Positions 26,257 through 36,018 of a stretch of DNA of 64,000 bases are shown in pieces (position 1 is the first letter of the stretch; each line of letters begins with the position of its first letter). The DNA is from Pseudoduganella albidiflava. Lineage in GTDB: Bacteria > Pseudomonadota > Gammaproteobacteria > Burkholderiales > Burkholderiaceae_D. A program made the translations under genes and the position numbers. The stretch spans positions 7,192,001 to 7,256,000 of the forward strand of contig NZ_CP036401.1 in NCBI RefSeq assembly GCF_004322755.1, read 5' to 3'. The notes beneath the pieces are model-generated. The model was not told where the DNA came from, did not search any database, and saw nothing but the letters and a program-made list of their open reading frames with translations.

Positions 26257-29016
26257 ATGCTTGCACTGACCGACCTGATGCGGCAGGACACCCGTATCCT
26301 GCGACTGACGACCCCCCTGGGACCCGACCGGCTGATACCGGAATGCCTGCGCGCCCAGGAAGCCATGAGCCAGCCCTACGAGCTGACCGTGACGGCGCTG
26401 TCGGCCGATGCCGGCATCGCCCTCAAGACGCTGCTCGGGCAGCCGGTGCTGCTGGAATTGCTGACCGCAACGAGCGGCCAGATGCGTGTCTTCCACGGGC
26501 ACGTGACGGCCGCCAGCATGCTCGGGGCGGATGGCGGCCTGGCCCGCTACGAACTGACGATCGGCCCGTGGTATGCGTTCATGGACCTGGGCCGCGACAG
26601 CCGCGTGTTCCAGGACATGACGGTATTCGACATCCTCGACACCCTGTTCACCGGCTGGCAAAGTCCCGGCACGCTGGTGCCGCAATGGCGTTATGAGATC
26701 GCCGACCGCACGATCTACCCGCAACGCTCGCTGACGTGCCAGTACCAGGAATCGAACCGGACATTCGCCGAGCGGCTGATGCACGAGGAAGGCCTGTTCT
26801 ATTACTTCGAGCACAGCGGCGATCCGTCCAGCGCCGCGCTGGGCGGCCACACGCTCGTGATCGCCGACCACAACGGCGCCTTCCAGCCGAACGCGCAGCC
26901 GGCCATCCGCTTTACCCAGCCCGGCGCCGTGATGCGGCAGGACAGCATGGACCGCTGGCGCCGCGAGGTACGCGCCACCGCCGGCGGCGTGGACATCGGC
27001 AGCTGGGATTACCGCAATGTCGGCATGCGCCGGGCCAGCACGGAAGATGGCACAGGCCCGCTGTTGCGCGACACGCCGGGTGCCTACGCGTACACGTCGC
27101 CCGAGCATGCCCAGCGCATCGCCGACCGGCAGGCCGAAGCCCTGCGCGCCAGCCGCGAAACCTTCATCGGCGCGGGCACCGTGCGCACGCTCAGCCCCGG
27201 CACCACGTTCACGCTAAGCGAACATTCGGCGGTGGCGGAAGACGAGAGCTTTGTCGTGTTGCGCGCGCTGCACCTGGCCCACAACAACCTGAGCGCCGAA
27301 GTCAGGGATGTGGCGCAGCGGCTGGGCGAGAACCCGCTGGCCCGGCTGATCGAGCGCGAACAGGCCGGCAGCCTGCATGCCACCGGCAAGGACAAGGGCG
27401 AGCGGCCGCTGTACCGCAACCGCATCGATGCCATCCGCAGCAGCGTGCCGTACCGCAGTGCCGACAGCGACGGCCATGGCCTGGTGCTGCGGCCGAAACC
27501 GACGGTCCGCGGCCAGCAGACCGCCATCGTCGTCGGACCGCCGGGCGCAGTGATTCATACGGACCGCGACCACCGCATCAAGGTGCAGTTCCACTGGCAG
27601 CGCGGCGTGCAAAGCCACAGCCGGCTCGAGCACCCGGTGCCCGATGGCCACACGGGCGCCCCCGCCGACGACAGCAGCGGCACGTGGGTACGCATCGCCA
27701 CGCCGATGGCACCAGTGGCCGGCGCCAACTGGGGAACCCACGCCGTGCCGCGCGTAGGCAGCGAAGTGCTGGTCGATTTCATCGACGGCGACATCGACCG
27801 TCCGATCGTGATCGGCAGCCTGTACAACGGCGGTGGCGAGACCGATGCGCAGAGCAACCGCATCAGCGCCGGTACTGGCGCCGCCACGGGCAACGCTCCG
27901 GCATGGTTCCCGGGCGAATCCGGTGCGCACGCGCACGCGGCGGTGCTGTCCGGCTTCAAGTCGCAGGCACTGCAGGCCAGCCAGAGCGGCACCGGCGCCT
28001 ACAACCAGCTGGTGTTCGACGACGCGCCGGGCGAACCGCGCGTGGCGCTGCAACGCCACGCCAGCGCGCATGAAGGCACCGATGAACTGAACCTGGGCCA
28101 CCTGCGGCACCAGACGGACAACCAGCGCCTCGACACCGCCGGCCTGGGCGCGGAATTGAAGACGGCCCACAGCGCCGCGCTGCGCGCCGGCCAGGGCCTG
28201 CTGCTGTCGACCGAGGCGCAGACCGCGGGCGGCCAACAGCTCGCCGCGCGCGAGGCGGTATCGCAGATCGGCGCCAGCGCTGAAATGCAGCAATCGCTGG
28301 CCGAGACGGCGCAAAAGCACAACGCCAAGCTGAAGGACGAGCCGGCACCGGACAAGCTGCTGGCCATCGCGGAACTGCGCAAGGGACCCGGCGTGCTGGA
28401 TGCAACCGCCGGCGGTGGCGGCGCGGACGAAGGCGGCGGCGGCAATGCCATCGCCTTCACCGAGCCGCAGCTGCAGCTATCCAGCCCTGCCGGCATCGCC
28501 GCCACCACGCCTGCCAGTACGATCGTCTCGGCCGGCACCACGACCAGCTTCGCTGCGGGGCAGGACATCAACTTCGCTTCGCAGGCGAACTTGCTGCACC
28601 AAGTGAAAGGCGGCATAGGCCTGTTCACATACGGCAAGGCCAGCGCGGCAACGAAGCCGAACCAGGAAACCGGTATCCGCCTGCATGCGGCCAGCGGCAA
28701 GGCCAGCGTGCAAGCGCAGTCCGACGCCGTGCGGATCACGGCCGACAAGCTGGTGACCGTGGCCAGCATTGCCAAGAGCGTCTCGGTCAGTGCCAAGCAG
28801 CATGTGATGCTGACCGCGCAGGGGGCCTACCTGAAGATCGAGGGCGGCAACATCATGATTCATGGGCCGGGGACGATGTCGTTCAAGGCGAGCATGAAGG
28901 AGTTGGCGGGGCCGGCGAGTGCATCGAGCCAGCTGAAATTGCCACCAGTTGGGAAGCTGGCTGAATGCCCGTCCGCGCAATCTGATGCTGCAACCGGAGG
29001 CGCGAGTGCAATCTAG
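26257..29016 (+). CDS. vgrG: Type VI secretion tip protein VgrG
   Basis: A 919-residue spike protein that caps the Hcp tube and carries effectors. The N-terminal gp27-like part is seen in QPYELTVTALS, the gp5-like OB region in HRIKVQFHWQRG (about residue 437) and GTWVRIATPMA, then the VgrG hallmark GSEVLVDFIDGDIDRPIVIGSLYNG (about 503-527). A DUF2345 region follows (about 740-870, AIAFTEPQLQLSSPAGI, then VRITADKLVTVAS). There is no clear extra enzymatic domain at the C-terminus, so cargo is likely delivered through the next genes. No baseplate or sheath genes are nearby, so it is an orphan VgrG. Parts of it are duplicated at 34.2 and 36.0 kb. Confidence 0.95.
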   Translation: MLALTDLMRQDTRILRLTTPLGPDRLIPECLRAQEAMSQPYELTVTALSADAGIALKTLLGQPVLLELLTATSGQMRVFHGHVTAASMLGADGGLARYELTIGPWYAFMDLGRDSRVFQDMTVFDILDTLFTGWQSPGTLVPQWRYEIADRTIYPQRSLTCQYQESNRTFAERLMHEEGLFYYFEHSGDPSSAALGGHTLVIADHNGAFQPNAQPAIRFTQPGAVMRQDSMDRWRREVRATAGGVDIGSWDYRNVGMRRASTEDGTGPLLRDTPGAYAYTSPEHAQRIADRQAEALRASRETFIGAGTVRTLSPGTTFTLSEHSAVAEDESFVVLRALHLAHNNLSAEVRDVAQRLGENPLARLIEREQAGSLHATGKDKGERPLYRNRIDAIRSSVPYRSADSDGHGLVLRPKPTVRGQQTAIVVGPPGAVIHTDRDHRIKVQFHWQRGVQSHSRLEHPVPDGHTGAPADDSSGTWVRIATPMAPVAGANWGTHAVPRVGSEVLVDFIDGDIDRPIVIGSLYNGGGETDAQSNRISAGTGAATGNAPAWFPGESGAHAHAAVLSGFKSQALQASQSGTGAYNQLVFDDAPGEPRVALQRHASAHEGTDELNLGHLRHQTDNQRLDTAGLGAELKTAHSAALRAGQGLLLSTEAQTAGGQQLAAREAVSQIGASAEMQQSLAETAQKHNAKLKDEPAPDKLLAIAELRKGPGVLDATAGGGGADEGGGGNAIAFTEPQLQLSSPAGIAATTPASTIVSAGTTTSFAAGQDINFASQANLLHQVKGGIGLFTYGKASAATKPNQETGIRLHAASGKASVQAQSDAVRITADKLVTVASIAKSVSVSAKQHVMLTAQGAYLKIEGGNIMIHGPGTMSFKASMKELAGPASASSQLKLPPVGKLAECPSAQSDAATGGASAI

Positions 29017-29959
29017 ACTCGAGCAGCTACGGAAAGGGTTCGATCCACTGACGCCGATATTCGTGCTTGTCGATCCAATGGTCGGAGAGCCGCTGCCCGG
29101 CTTGGGGCTACCCGATGCAAGTGCCGACGCAACGGCCGTGCGCGAGGAAGGCTGGGGCCGTGCCATCGTACCCGTGGAACTGTCGAAAACCGTGGCACTG
29201 CCCCCGCACCAGCACCCATACCTGGTTGCCTTGCATGGAATCGATGACCCGTTGATCGACCTGACGTTCGATATCGCCGAAGAAGAGCGACTTGCCTCCC
29301 AGGCAGGTGGGCTTGGCGGAGATGGGCGCGCCGCGCATCGTATCGGCGGCTGGCTGCAGAGTTCAATGCGGCATGAAGAACTTGCGGCGCTCGTTTCGGC
29401 AATGTGCCGCGTGAATACCGATGCCCGGACCAACGCGACTTATTTGAGGCTTGCAGACCGGCGGGTGCTTGATTTGTTGTGTCATGTGACCGGCGTAGCA
29501 AGGGTTCAACGACATTTCGGACGCTTGCAAACTTGGATATATCTGGACTCATGTGGCCAGCTCAGGTACCTACGCTCGCCTTCGCAGCCTGTTGAACCGT
29601 TGCGTCTTTCCCGAAGCGAATGGTTGATTCTTGAAGACGGTGAGTTATTACATCGATCTATTGCACAGTATCTAGGTGAAAGTAGCAGTGAGGAAGTGGC
29701 TATTTTGAACACCCCATATCGCAACGCCGAGTTGGCAGCGTCAGCGGCAAAGGACGCAGCCCGACGCTGGCCTCATCGCTTCATCAACAATCATGATAAA
29801 GCCAAATGGGCAGCTCTGTTTCTGCTGTACCAGTCAGGGCTTCAGTTGCCAGGAATTGCAAGGCTGCTGGACGATGCAGGCAGTAAGGACGAGCCTGCGG
29901 AACCACTACGCTACCTTTATGACGACATACGCGCAATCGTGCGACTAACCGCCGTCTAA
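29006..29959 (+). CDS. DUF4123 domain protein (T6SS effector chaperone/adaptor)
   Basis: A 317-residue cytoplasmic protein. DUF4123 proteins load cognate effectors onto VgrG and are encoded between the two, exactly as here. Typical features: an N-terminal FVLVDPM segment, later QTWIYLDSCGQLRYLRSP, and a C-terminal all-helical region. I chose the GTG at 29006, which has GGAGG five bases upstream and overlaps the VgrG stop, giving coupled translation. An ATG at 28985 would add seven residues but has no ribosome binding site. Base composition starts to fall in the second half, suggesting that the boundary of the variable cargo lies inside or just after this gene. Confidence 0.82.
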   Translation: MQSRLEQLRKGFDPLTPIFVLVDPMVGEPLPGLGLPDASADATAVREEGWGRAIVPVELSKTVALPPHQHPYLVALHGIDDPLIDLTFDIAEEERLASQAGGLGGDGRAAHRIGGWLQSSMRHEELAALVSAMCRVNTDARTNATYLRLADRRVLDLLCHVTGVARVQRHFGRLQTWIYLDSCGQLRYLRSPSQPVEPLRLSRSEWLILEDGELLHRSIAQYLGESSSEEVAILNTPYRNAELAASAAKDAARRWPHRFINNHDKAKWAALFLLYQSGLQLPGIARLLDDAGSKDEPAEPLRYLYDDIRAIVRLTAV

Positions 29960-29995
29960 TATTCGCTCTCACTAATAATCAATTTCAGGGTTACG

Positions 29996-32989
29996 ATGGT
30001 CACGACTTCGGGTTGCGATATCTGCAATAAAAGTTCTCTTTCCTTGCTCTTGCTTCGGCCAAGCCCAATAGCGAAAAGCCCCATGCTTGCTGCGCCTGGA
30101 TCGAAGAATATCTCGGCTGATCCCGCAGTTTTGCAAGGCCTCCTGCCGGAACCACGTCCAGCCCAGTCGCGTTTTGCCTTGCGGTTACTGAGGCCTGGGT
30201 ACGTACACGTTTATATACCGCAACCTCCGGCTGGTGTAAAAAACTGGCTGATTTACCGAGTTAATGAACGGGCCGATCTGATTCCAGAAGGCCATGCGCT
30301 ATTTTCACAGCCTGATGCTTCGGTTCCGTGCAAGCGTCCTGAGCATATTGCAACGGGCATGAAAGTGCTCAACATCCCCCAAGCGCATAAAGTAAGCGAA
30401 ATATGGATTGCATTCAGTGCGAATCTTTGGAATGAGACGCTGCGTGGGAGTAATAAGGCCGACCCGGCTGTCATGCAAAAGATTTCCTTGCAAAGTTGCG
30501 GACTGAACAGTTTTGTTCCGACAGCAGAAAATCTGAAAGCGAAAGTGCTGGAATGCGCGCTTACTCAATTGTCGATCGATAAAGCAACAGACCATGATTT
30601 TCCGTTTACCAGCCTTGCGGGCCAGGTGAACGACCTCGCTGCCAATCTGGCGCGCGCGGCGGCGAAGCATCCTAAGACGGCAGGGAAAGAGTTGGCTGTC
30701 GTGCTGAACGATCCGGTTGGAATCGCGACAGAGTTGAACGCACTGCGAATCAGGCGGAACGAAATCGTAAAAAGGGAAATCGCAAAACCGGAAAATTTGC
30801 ACCCTCTGAGCAGTTCGCACACCATCCTGGGATTGCGGAAATGCCTGGTGGATGAGCAGGATCTACACAGTTACGAGCAGGTAAGCCCTATACGTTCACT
30901 CAAGGATTTTGAAGCTGCTCAGTGGCCAGAAGGAACACAGTGGCAGCCTCTGACGGAAGCGGATCGAGCTAAGCTCCTGGAGCGATCAAAGAGCGACTCC
31001 ACTATTGGCCAGCTATTACTTTCGCCCTACAAGAAAGTGTTCGAGCGGCCAGACCTTGGACGTGTTATTTATCCTGATCACGATGAGCGTGCTGCAGCTT
31101 GGACAGAAAAGAAGGTCAAGGAAAACTGGAGCAAATATGAAGACTATTATGATGAGGGTGCTCGTGCTGCGTGGGTAAGAAAATTCGAAGCAAAAATGAA
31201 GGCCGAGCACTATGTTCCGTTAGAAGCATTGGAGAAAGACTGGAATGCTGCTCGCAAGGGCCAACAGATCAGCACCTACTTTACGCGCCATTTTGATAGG
31301 GTATGCACGCCCAAGTCTCTGCAGTACCCTGTCGACTTCCTGGTTGATGCCAAGGAGCACGAATATATATCGCTACCAATGCCGTTCGTAGATGGCCCTG
31401 TGATGGACGATTATGTGTCCGAACTCGACCTGCCAGTAACTGATGAGAATGCGCATACGATACGTTCAATGGTAGGTGGCAAGGATTTGGTCGTCAAAAT
31501 TGTCCATAAGCAGTTGACCGGTTCTCCAGGGTTGGAAGACGGCGGCATGCGAGATAAGACATTTGATCTTGTCAAAGGTTTTAGCGAACTAACCATGTCA
31601 CAGCCAGCAATGCAATCCCACGGCTGGATCGGGCATGCACTGGCGCTTTTCAGTATCAATCAATACGCCGCGCTCAGCGGCGCAGTGTTGACGATTGCCG
31701 CGCGTCAAGCGACTGTGACAGGAGCCACTGCGCGAATGCTCGAGAAGCTCCAGAATCTGGCATTAGTGCAGAGCGCACTTGAGTGCGCAGTACAGGGGGC
31801 AATTAAAGGACAAGCTCCTAAGATTCCAGTAATGATTACGATGAAAGTCAGTGCCGAAAATGCGCTGAAAATCTTGAAAGCCCGCCCTGGGCAAGTATTG
31901 GGTACCAGTAAAAGGCGTATCAAGCAGTTTGCGAAAACAAACAGAACAATTCCATTGGTGTTGATTACGGATACAGAGGCGATCAAGGCCGCTAACGGTA
32001 AATTGGACATCCTTGCTAGAGGCTCTCAAGGTTCGTCCGTCAAGATGGGAAAGGCAGTTGATTCAACTGTCGACGCCAGGCCGCTATCGACAGTGGCCAT
32101 GTCGGAAGAAACTTTCTTGCGGCTTTACCAAGCCCAAGCGGGGAGAGCTGCTAATGCCGCGAATCGGCTTCGCAGTGTCATTCCAGATATTGCACAGAGT
32201 AGCCATGGAGCGCACGCTATATCTGTTGCCAAGACGCTCGATGCTCGCCTGGCACTGGCGAGCATGGTGATTCAAACTATTGGTGTAGTCAATGGCCTTG
32301 CCACGGCAAGTAAAGCTGATTCAGCCTCGGCTGTGGAAGATGCTGAATATGGAGTCATGGACAGTGTGTTCGGCTTCATGGGCGGGGCATTTGCATTGTG
32401 GGTAGTTGCGGCTGAAATTGATATTGCCAAAAGGCTGGGAACTCAAGCCGTAGGGACAAGTGCAAAGATAGGCCTGTTGAGGGTAGCTGGCAACCTTACT
32501 GGTATAGCCGGTGGGGTAATTAACGGAATTGCATCTACCAAGAAGTACCGCCAGCAAAAAGGAGATGGAAACAAGGTACCAGCTGACCTATATCTTCTGT
32601 CTGTATTAGCGTTCTACGGAACAGCTGTTACATCTTTCACACTTACAGCTGGAGCGATAGCAAGCGCTTTGGAGGCCCGTGTAATCGGTGGCGCAGTCGT
32701 CCGAACTGTTGCGACCCGTATCGGTGTAGGGACTGTTTTCGCCTCCGCTGTATCAGGCGTCGGTCTATTACTTCTTGGGATAGGTGTGGTGGCTCAAATT
32801 ACCGCAATCGTACTTACACCGAGCGATTTTGAACGCTGGCTTGCCCGCAGTTATTTTGGCAAAGGAGGTGGTGGGTTGTTCTCAATGCAGGATAGAGCTG
32901 ATAAATTCAAGAAAGGTGACTGGGGTTCCGAGAAGGCTGCTCTCGAGGAAATGATCGCTCAGGCTGAAAAAAAGCAGAACAAAAATTAA
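29996..32989 (+). CDS. T6SS effector of the VasX / BTH_I2691 family, probable membrane-disrupting toxin
   Basis: A 997-residue protein. The N-terminus (CDICNKSSLSLLLLRPSPIA, followed by LRLLRPGYVHVYI) is the VasX-type N-terminal region of T6SS effectors. The middle is hydrophilic and helical. The last quarter is strongly hydrophobic, with about five candidate membrane segments near residues 751-770, 786-810, 824-846, 864-893 and 910-940, then a charged tail (EEMIAQAEKKQNKN). VasX is a pore-forming, colicin-like effector, so the same action on rival inner membranes is the best inference. Codon use is much more AT-rich than in vgrG. Upstream DUF4123 is its likely loader; downstream DUF6708 is its likely immunity partner. 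Confidence 0.82.
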   Translation: MVTTSGCDICNKSSLSLLLLRPSPIAKSPMLAAPGSKNISADPAVLQGLLPEPRPAQSRFALRLLRPGYVHVYIPQPPAGVKNWLIYRVNERADLIPEGHALFSQPDASVPCKRPEHIATGMKVLNIPQAHKVSEIWIAFSANLWNETLRGSNKADPAVMQKISLQSCGLNSFVPTAENLKAKVLECALTQLSIDKATDHDFPFTSLAGQVNDLAANLARAAAKHPKTAGKELAVVLNDPVGIATELNALRIRRNEIVKREIAKPENLHPLSSSHTILGLRKCLVDEQDLHSYEQVSPIRSLKDFEAAQWPEGTQWQPLTEADRAKLLERSKSDSTIGQLLLSPYKKVFERPDLGRVIYPDHDERAAAWTEKKVKENWSKYEDYYDEGARAAWVRKFEAKMKAEHYVPLEALEKDWNAARKGQQISTYFTRHFDRVCTPKSLQYPVDFLVDAKEHEYISLPMPFVDGPVMDDYVSELDLPVTDENAHTIRSMVGGKDLVVKIVHKQLTGSPGLEDGGMRDKTFDLVKGFSELTMSQPAMQSHGWIGHALALFSINQYAALSGAVLTIAARQATVTGATARMLEKLQNLALVQSALECAVQGAIKGQAPKIPVMITMKVSAENALKILKARPGQVLGTSKRRIKQFAKTNRTIPLVLITDTEAIKAANGKLDILARGSQGSSVKMGKAVDSTVDARPLSTVAMSEETFLRLYQAQAGRAANAANRLRSVIPDIAQSSHGAHAISVAKTLDARLALASMVIQTIGVVNGLATASKADSASAVEDAEYGVMDSVFGFMGGAFALWVVAAEIDIAKRLGTQAVGTSAKIGLLRVAGNLTGIAGGVINGIASTKKYRQQKGDGNKVPADLYLLSVLAFYGTAVTSFTLTAGAIASALEARVIGGAVVRTVATRIGVGTVFASAVSGVGLLLLGIGVVAQITAIVLTPSDFERWLARSYFGKGGGGLFSMQDRADKFKKGDWGSEKAALEEMIAQAEKKQNKN

Positions 32990-33073
32990 CAACTTGTAAG
33001 TTCCATGAAATGAAAATTTATAGTCAGAGCAAAAAAGAGTCGGTTTCAACAGTCGCTATAGTAGAGGACAGCA

Positions 33074-34021
33074 ATGAAAGCCGTGGACGTGGACTCTAAA
33101 ACTCTACCGCAAAGGCCGACAGCTGGGGTAATCCAACGTTTCGATAATAAGTCTTCTGCCTGCCCAAGTACGACAAGTCTTGGCATGATTGCCAGAACCT
33201 ATCCTGACGCAATTGAATTCTCAGCACGTGCGGCAGGAATGACAGGGATGATAATGCTTATAGGCTTAATGAGCGCTGCATTCGCATTCTGGGTTAGTGA
33301 TCAAGTGCTTTCACTTGAACTGGAAAACGGGAGAAGCGTGATAAGTTTCTTATCGTTTCCATTTGTGATTATTGTTTTTTTTCACGGAATTTACTCTGCA
33401 ATAAAATATACCCGTATTGAACTATATCGGCCAAAAGATGAGCCTACTATTTTCGACAGGTATAACCGGAAAGTGTATAGAATTTATCGCGAAGTCTATC
33501 CTGGATGGTTAGGTACTTTCAAAAAATGGCCAATGAAGATGGCAGAGCATGATTGGAATCTCATCTATGCCGAGCATCATGCCATCGTAAATGCAACCGG
33601 CTCGTCTGTCACGCGGATGCATAGTTTGATCTTCAACGTTCAGAAAAGTACATCAGATCCGACGGTGGTAGATAGTTTCGCTATTGGAACCAGTATTCAA
33701 ATGGGCGAGGTAACGGTGCCAGCCGTATGGGAACACATCCGCCGATTTATGGAAGAGAATGGCCCGCATCTCCCCCCAGGAGAGGTGATAGAACAACGCC
33801 GCGAGCCGCAGACGTTTCTCCAATGTATGGCTGCAACGGGGCCGTATGGAAGCAACTTCAAAAATTGGTGGCGAGATCATACTGCAATGATGATCGTTGG
33901 CTTGTTGTTTTTTCCGATCACATTTCCCATGATGACCTTAATGGGAATCTTCAGCTGGATGGCAGTCAAAACTGCACGACCAGTTGTGTGGCCCTCTTAC
34001 GTCCTAGATGCGATTCGATAA
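33074..34021 (+). CDS. DUF6708-type membrane protein, probable immunity protein to the VasX-like effector
   Basis: A 315-residue protein directly after the effector, same strand, 84 bp gap. Three hydrophobic stretches are visible: about residues 55-79 and 88-110 as a hairpin, and about 268-298 near the C-terminus. Between them is a soluble domain with DEPTIFDRYNRKVYRIYRE and AEHDWNLIYAEHHA. I associate this layout with DUF6708 proteins that accompany BTH_I2691-type effectors. A membrane-embedded immunity factor fits a pore-forming toxin, but the role is inferred from position and topology. A related, damaged gene lies at 34966-35907. Composition is AT-rich like the effector. Confidence 0.7.
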   Translation: MKAVDVDSKTLPQRPTAGVIQRFDNKSSACPSTTSLGMIARTYPDAIEFSARAAGMTGMIMLIGLMSAAFAFWVSDQVLSLELENGRSVISFLSFPFVIIVFFHGIYSAIKYTRIELYRPKDEPTIFDRYNRKVYRIYREVYPGWLGTFKKWPMKMAEHDWNLIYAEHHAIVNATGSSVTRMHSLIFNVQKSTSDPTVVDSFAIGTSIQMGEVTVPAVWEHIRRFMEENGPHLPPGEVIEQRREPQTFLQCMAATGPYGSNFKNWWRDHTAMMIVGLLFFPITFPMMTLMGIFSWMAVKTARPVVWPSYVLDAIR

Positions 34022-34172
34022 TTGCCGAACTTTAAGGATATATGCGGAAATTTATTGAGGAGATGGCGATTATTTATCTATGGTGAAACGTCAGTTCGAA
34101 AGTAAGACGGCTCTTAAGGTGTGATTGCACAAGCACAAGAAAAGCGGCATAAATATGGGGCCTCGAGCCTGC

Positions 34173-34638
34173 CGGCGCATCGCTGATCGGCAAGCCGAAG
34201 CGCTGCGGGCCAGCCGCGAAACTTTCATCGGCGCGGGCACCGTGCGCACGCTCAGCCCCGGCACCACGTTCACGCTGGGCGAACATTCCGCGGTGGCGGA
34301 AGACGAGAGCTTTGTCGTGTTGCGCGCGCTGCACCTGGCCCACAACAACCTGAGCGCCGAGGTCAAGGAAGTGGCGCAGCGGTTGGGCGAGAACCCGCTG
34401 GCCCGGCTGATCGAGCGCGAACAGGCCGGCAGCCTGCATGCCACCGGCAAGGACAAGGGCGAGCGGCCGCTGTACCGCAACCGCATCGATGCCATCCGCA
34501 GCAGCGTGCCGTACCGCAGTGCCGACAGCGACGGCCATGGCCTGGTGCTGCGGCCGAAACCGACGGTTCGCGGCCAGCAGACCGCCTTTGTCGTCGGTCC
34601 GCCGGGCGCGGTGATCCATACGGACGCGAGCACCGCAT
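34173..34638 (+). pseudogene. vgrG internal fragment (duplicate of 27116-27580)
   Basis: This stretch repeats the central part of the intact vgrG almost base for base, with scattered mismatches only. It encodes RIADRQAEALRASRETFIGA through GPPGAVIHTD and then loses homology just after the HTD codons; the last bases align only with a one-base gap. It has neither the N-terminal gp27 part nor the gp5 OB fold. A frame remains open from about 34125 to 34742, but its ends are unrelated to VgrG, so a functional product is unlikely. GC content jumps back to the high level of vgrG, in contrast to the genes on each side. Confidence 0.9.
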
Positions 34639-34769
34639 GGGGCACGCTGGAAAGCGAGCGGGTTCATCATCGCCGTTATGCTACCCGCGCCAGGCGCAAG
34701 CCTCTATTCAGGAAATGCATCGAGATTTTTTACAACCGGTAGCCGCGCCATTCCCGCATCGGATTTGTT

Positions 34770-34816
34770 CCGCCTACGGCTGTTCGCTGAATCCTTCAGC
34801 AAACAGCCGCAGGCGG
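34770..34816. repeat. Long imperfect hairpin (22-bp arms, 3-base loop)
   Basis: The left arm 34770-34791 pairs with the right arm 34795-34816 around TCC, with only two mismatches in 22. There is no T tract, so it is not a typical terminator. It lies in the 223-bp gap between the vgrG fragment and the broken DUF6708 gene, next to a recombination junction; it resembles REP-type or integration-site hairpins. Nothing else was recognised in 34743-34965. Confidence 0.75.
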
Positions 34817-34965
34817 CTTAAGACAAGCGTGTCCGATATTGACTGTACACCTCAGTATAACGAGGTGGGTACAAGGCCATATTTCCGCAGAGGTTCAATT
34901 GAAAAACTCCGCCAGGATAATAATATGGTAATCAGCATTCTTAATTTTGAAATGGATTCGTTCCC

Positions 34966-35907
34966 ATGGCTAAGAAACGGAAAAGCCACGAAACTGGTGT
35001 AATTGCGCGGTTCAGCAAGAAAAAACCGGCATCTCAAGTTGCTACGTCTTTTTCTCTCGTTAAAAAAACATACCCAGACGCTGTAGAGCTGACTGGGACA
35101 CCCCCTGGGACACGCGGAATGCTTCTGCTCAGCGGATGTTTTGGTGTAGCGATAGGGGTGGTCTCTGCTAATCAGATTGTGGAGAATTTTTTTGGAAATG
35201 CGGAGTTGCGTGTTGCACATATAATTACAAGCATTGGTTACCTTGCCATTATTGTAGCTGCTATTTACTTGACTACTCTCTGTATGAGGTTGGAGTTATT
35301 CAAGCCAGAGGACGAGCCGATAATATTTGACCGAAGACACCGTAAGGTCTACAGAGTATTTATGGATAGCAATTTGAGCTGGAAGGGGCTTTTCCAGCCA
35401 TGGCCGGTTCGTGTGGCAGAACATGATTGGGATCTGACTGTGGCTGAACACCATGTTTCAGTGGACGCAAACACTGCGACCATATCAAGAGTGCATGCAC
35501 TGATATTTCAAGTGAGAAAAAGCCGCGCCAATGCTGAGATCGTTGACGGGTTTTCTGTGGGGAGCAGTCTGCAGCTGGGGGAGCTAACTGTTCCGGTGGT
35601 TTGGGAGTATATCCGGCGATTTATGGAAGAGAATGGAGAGCACTTGCCCAACGGTGAACATGTGATTGAAATAAAGAAGCCTGCATCGCTTTGGGAATCA
35701 ATTTTGGCTGTGGGTTTATATGGAGAAAATTTCCGGATATAGTGGAGATCTGAATGGCTACTAACTATAGTTGCTCTGATTTTCTCACCCATCGTATATC
35801 CTGTACTGTTTTTGTTGGGGATATTCGTCTGGTTAGGGTACAAGACAAGTACGCCGATTGCTTGGCCAGAAACCATTATGCAAAAGATTGGAACGCCGTT
35901 GCAGTGA
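34966..35907 (+). pseudogene. Second DUF6708-type immunity-like gene interrupted by an in-frame amber codon
   Basis: The first 258 codons (34966-35739) encode a protein parallel to the DUF6708 protein at 33074: an N-terminal membrane hairpin (GMLLLSGCFGVAIGVVSANQ, then AIIVAAIYL), DEPIIFDRRHRKVYRVF, AEHDWDLTVAEHHVS and VWEYIRRFMEENGEHLPNGE. A TAG at 35740-35742 then stops it. Reading straight on in the same frame gives WRSEWLLTIVALIFSPIVYP and LFLLGIFVWLGYKTSTPIAW up to a TGA at 35905, which aligns with the C-terminal membrane segment of the intact paralogue. The TAG stands where that paralogue has the first of two tryptophans (NWWRD), so a TGG to TAG change is likely. Full length would be 313 residues. 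It could be a real pseudogene, a read-through product or a sequencing error. Confidence 0.85.
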
Positions 35908-36018
35908 GTCTCCGCCGAACTACCTCCAGTTTTTCTAGAGTAGCCAGTTTTGAATCTTAAAGATAAGTAGCTAGTCTCGGGCTGACTTCGTTGGCATAGC
36001 AATTACGTTGTCTTATCG

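Noticed and set aside
34125..34742. Open frame across the vgrG fragment read as a real 205-residue protein
   Set aside because: Only the middle is VgrG; both ends are unrelated sequence and no full VgrG domain remains, so it is treated as a pseudogene fragment.
35754..35960. 68-codon frame starting just after the amber codon
   Set aside because: It is in a different frame from the conserved DUF6708 continuation, which better explains the DNA.
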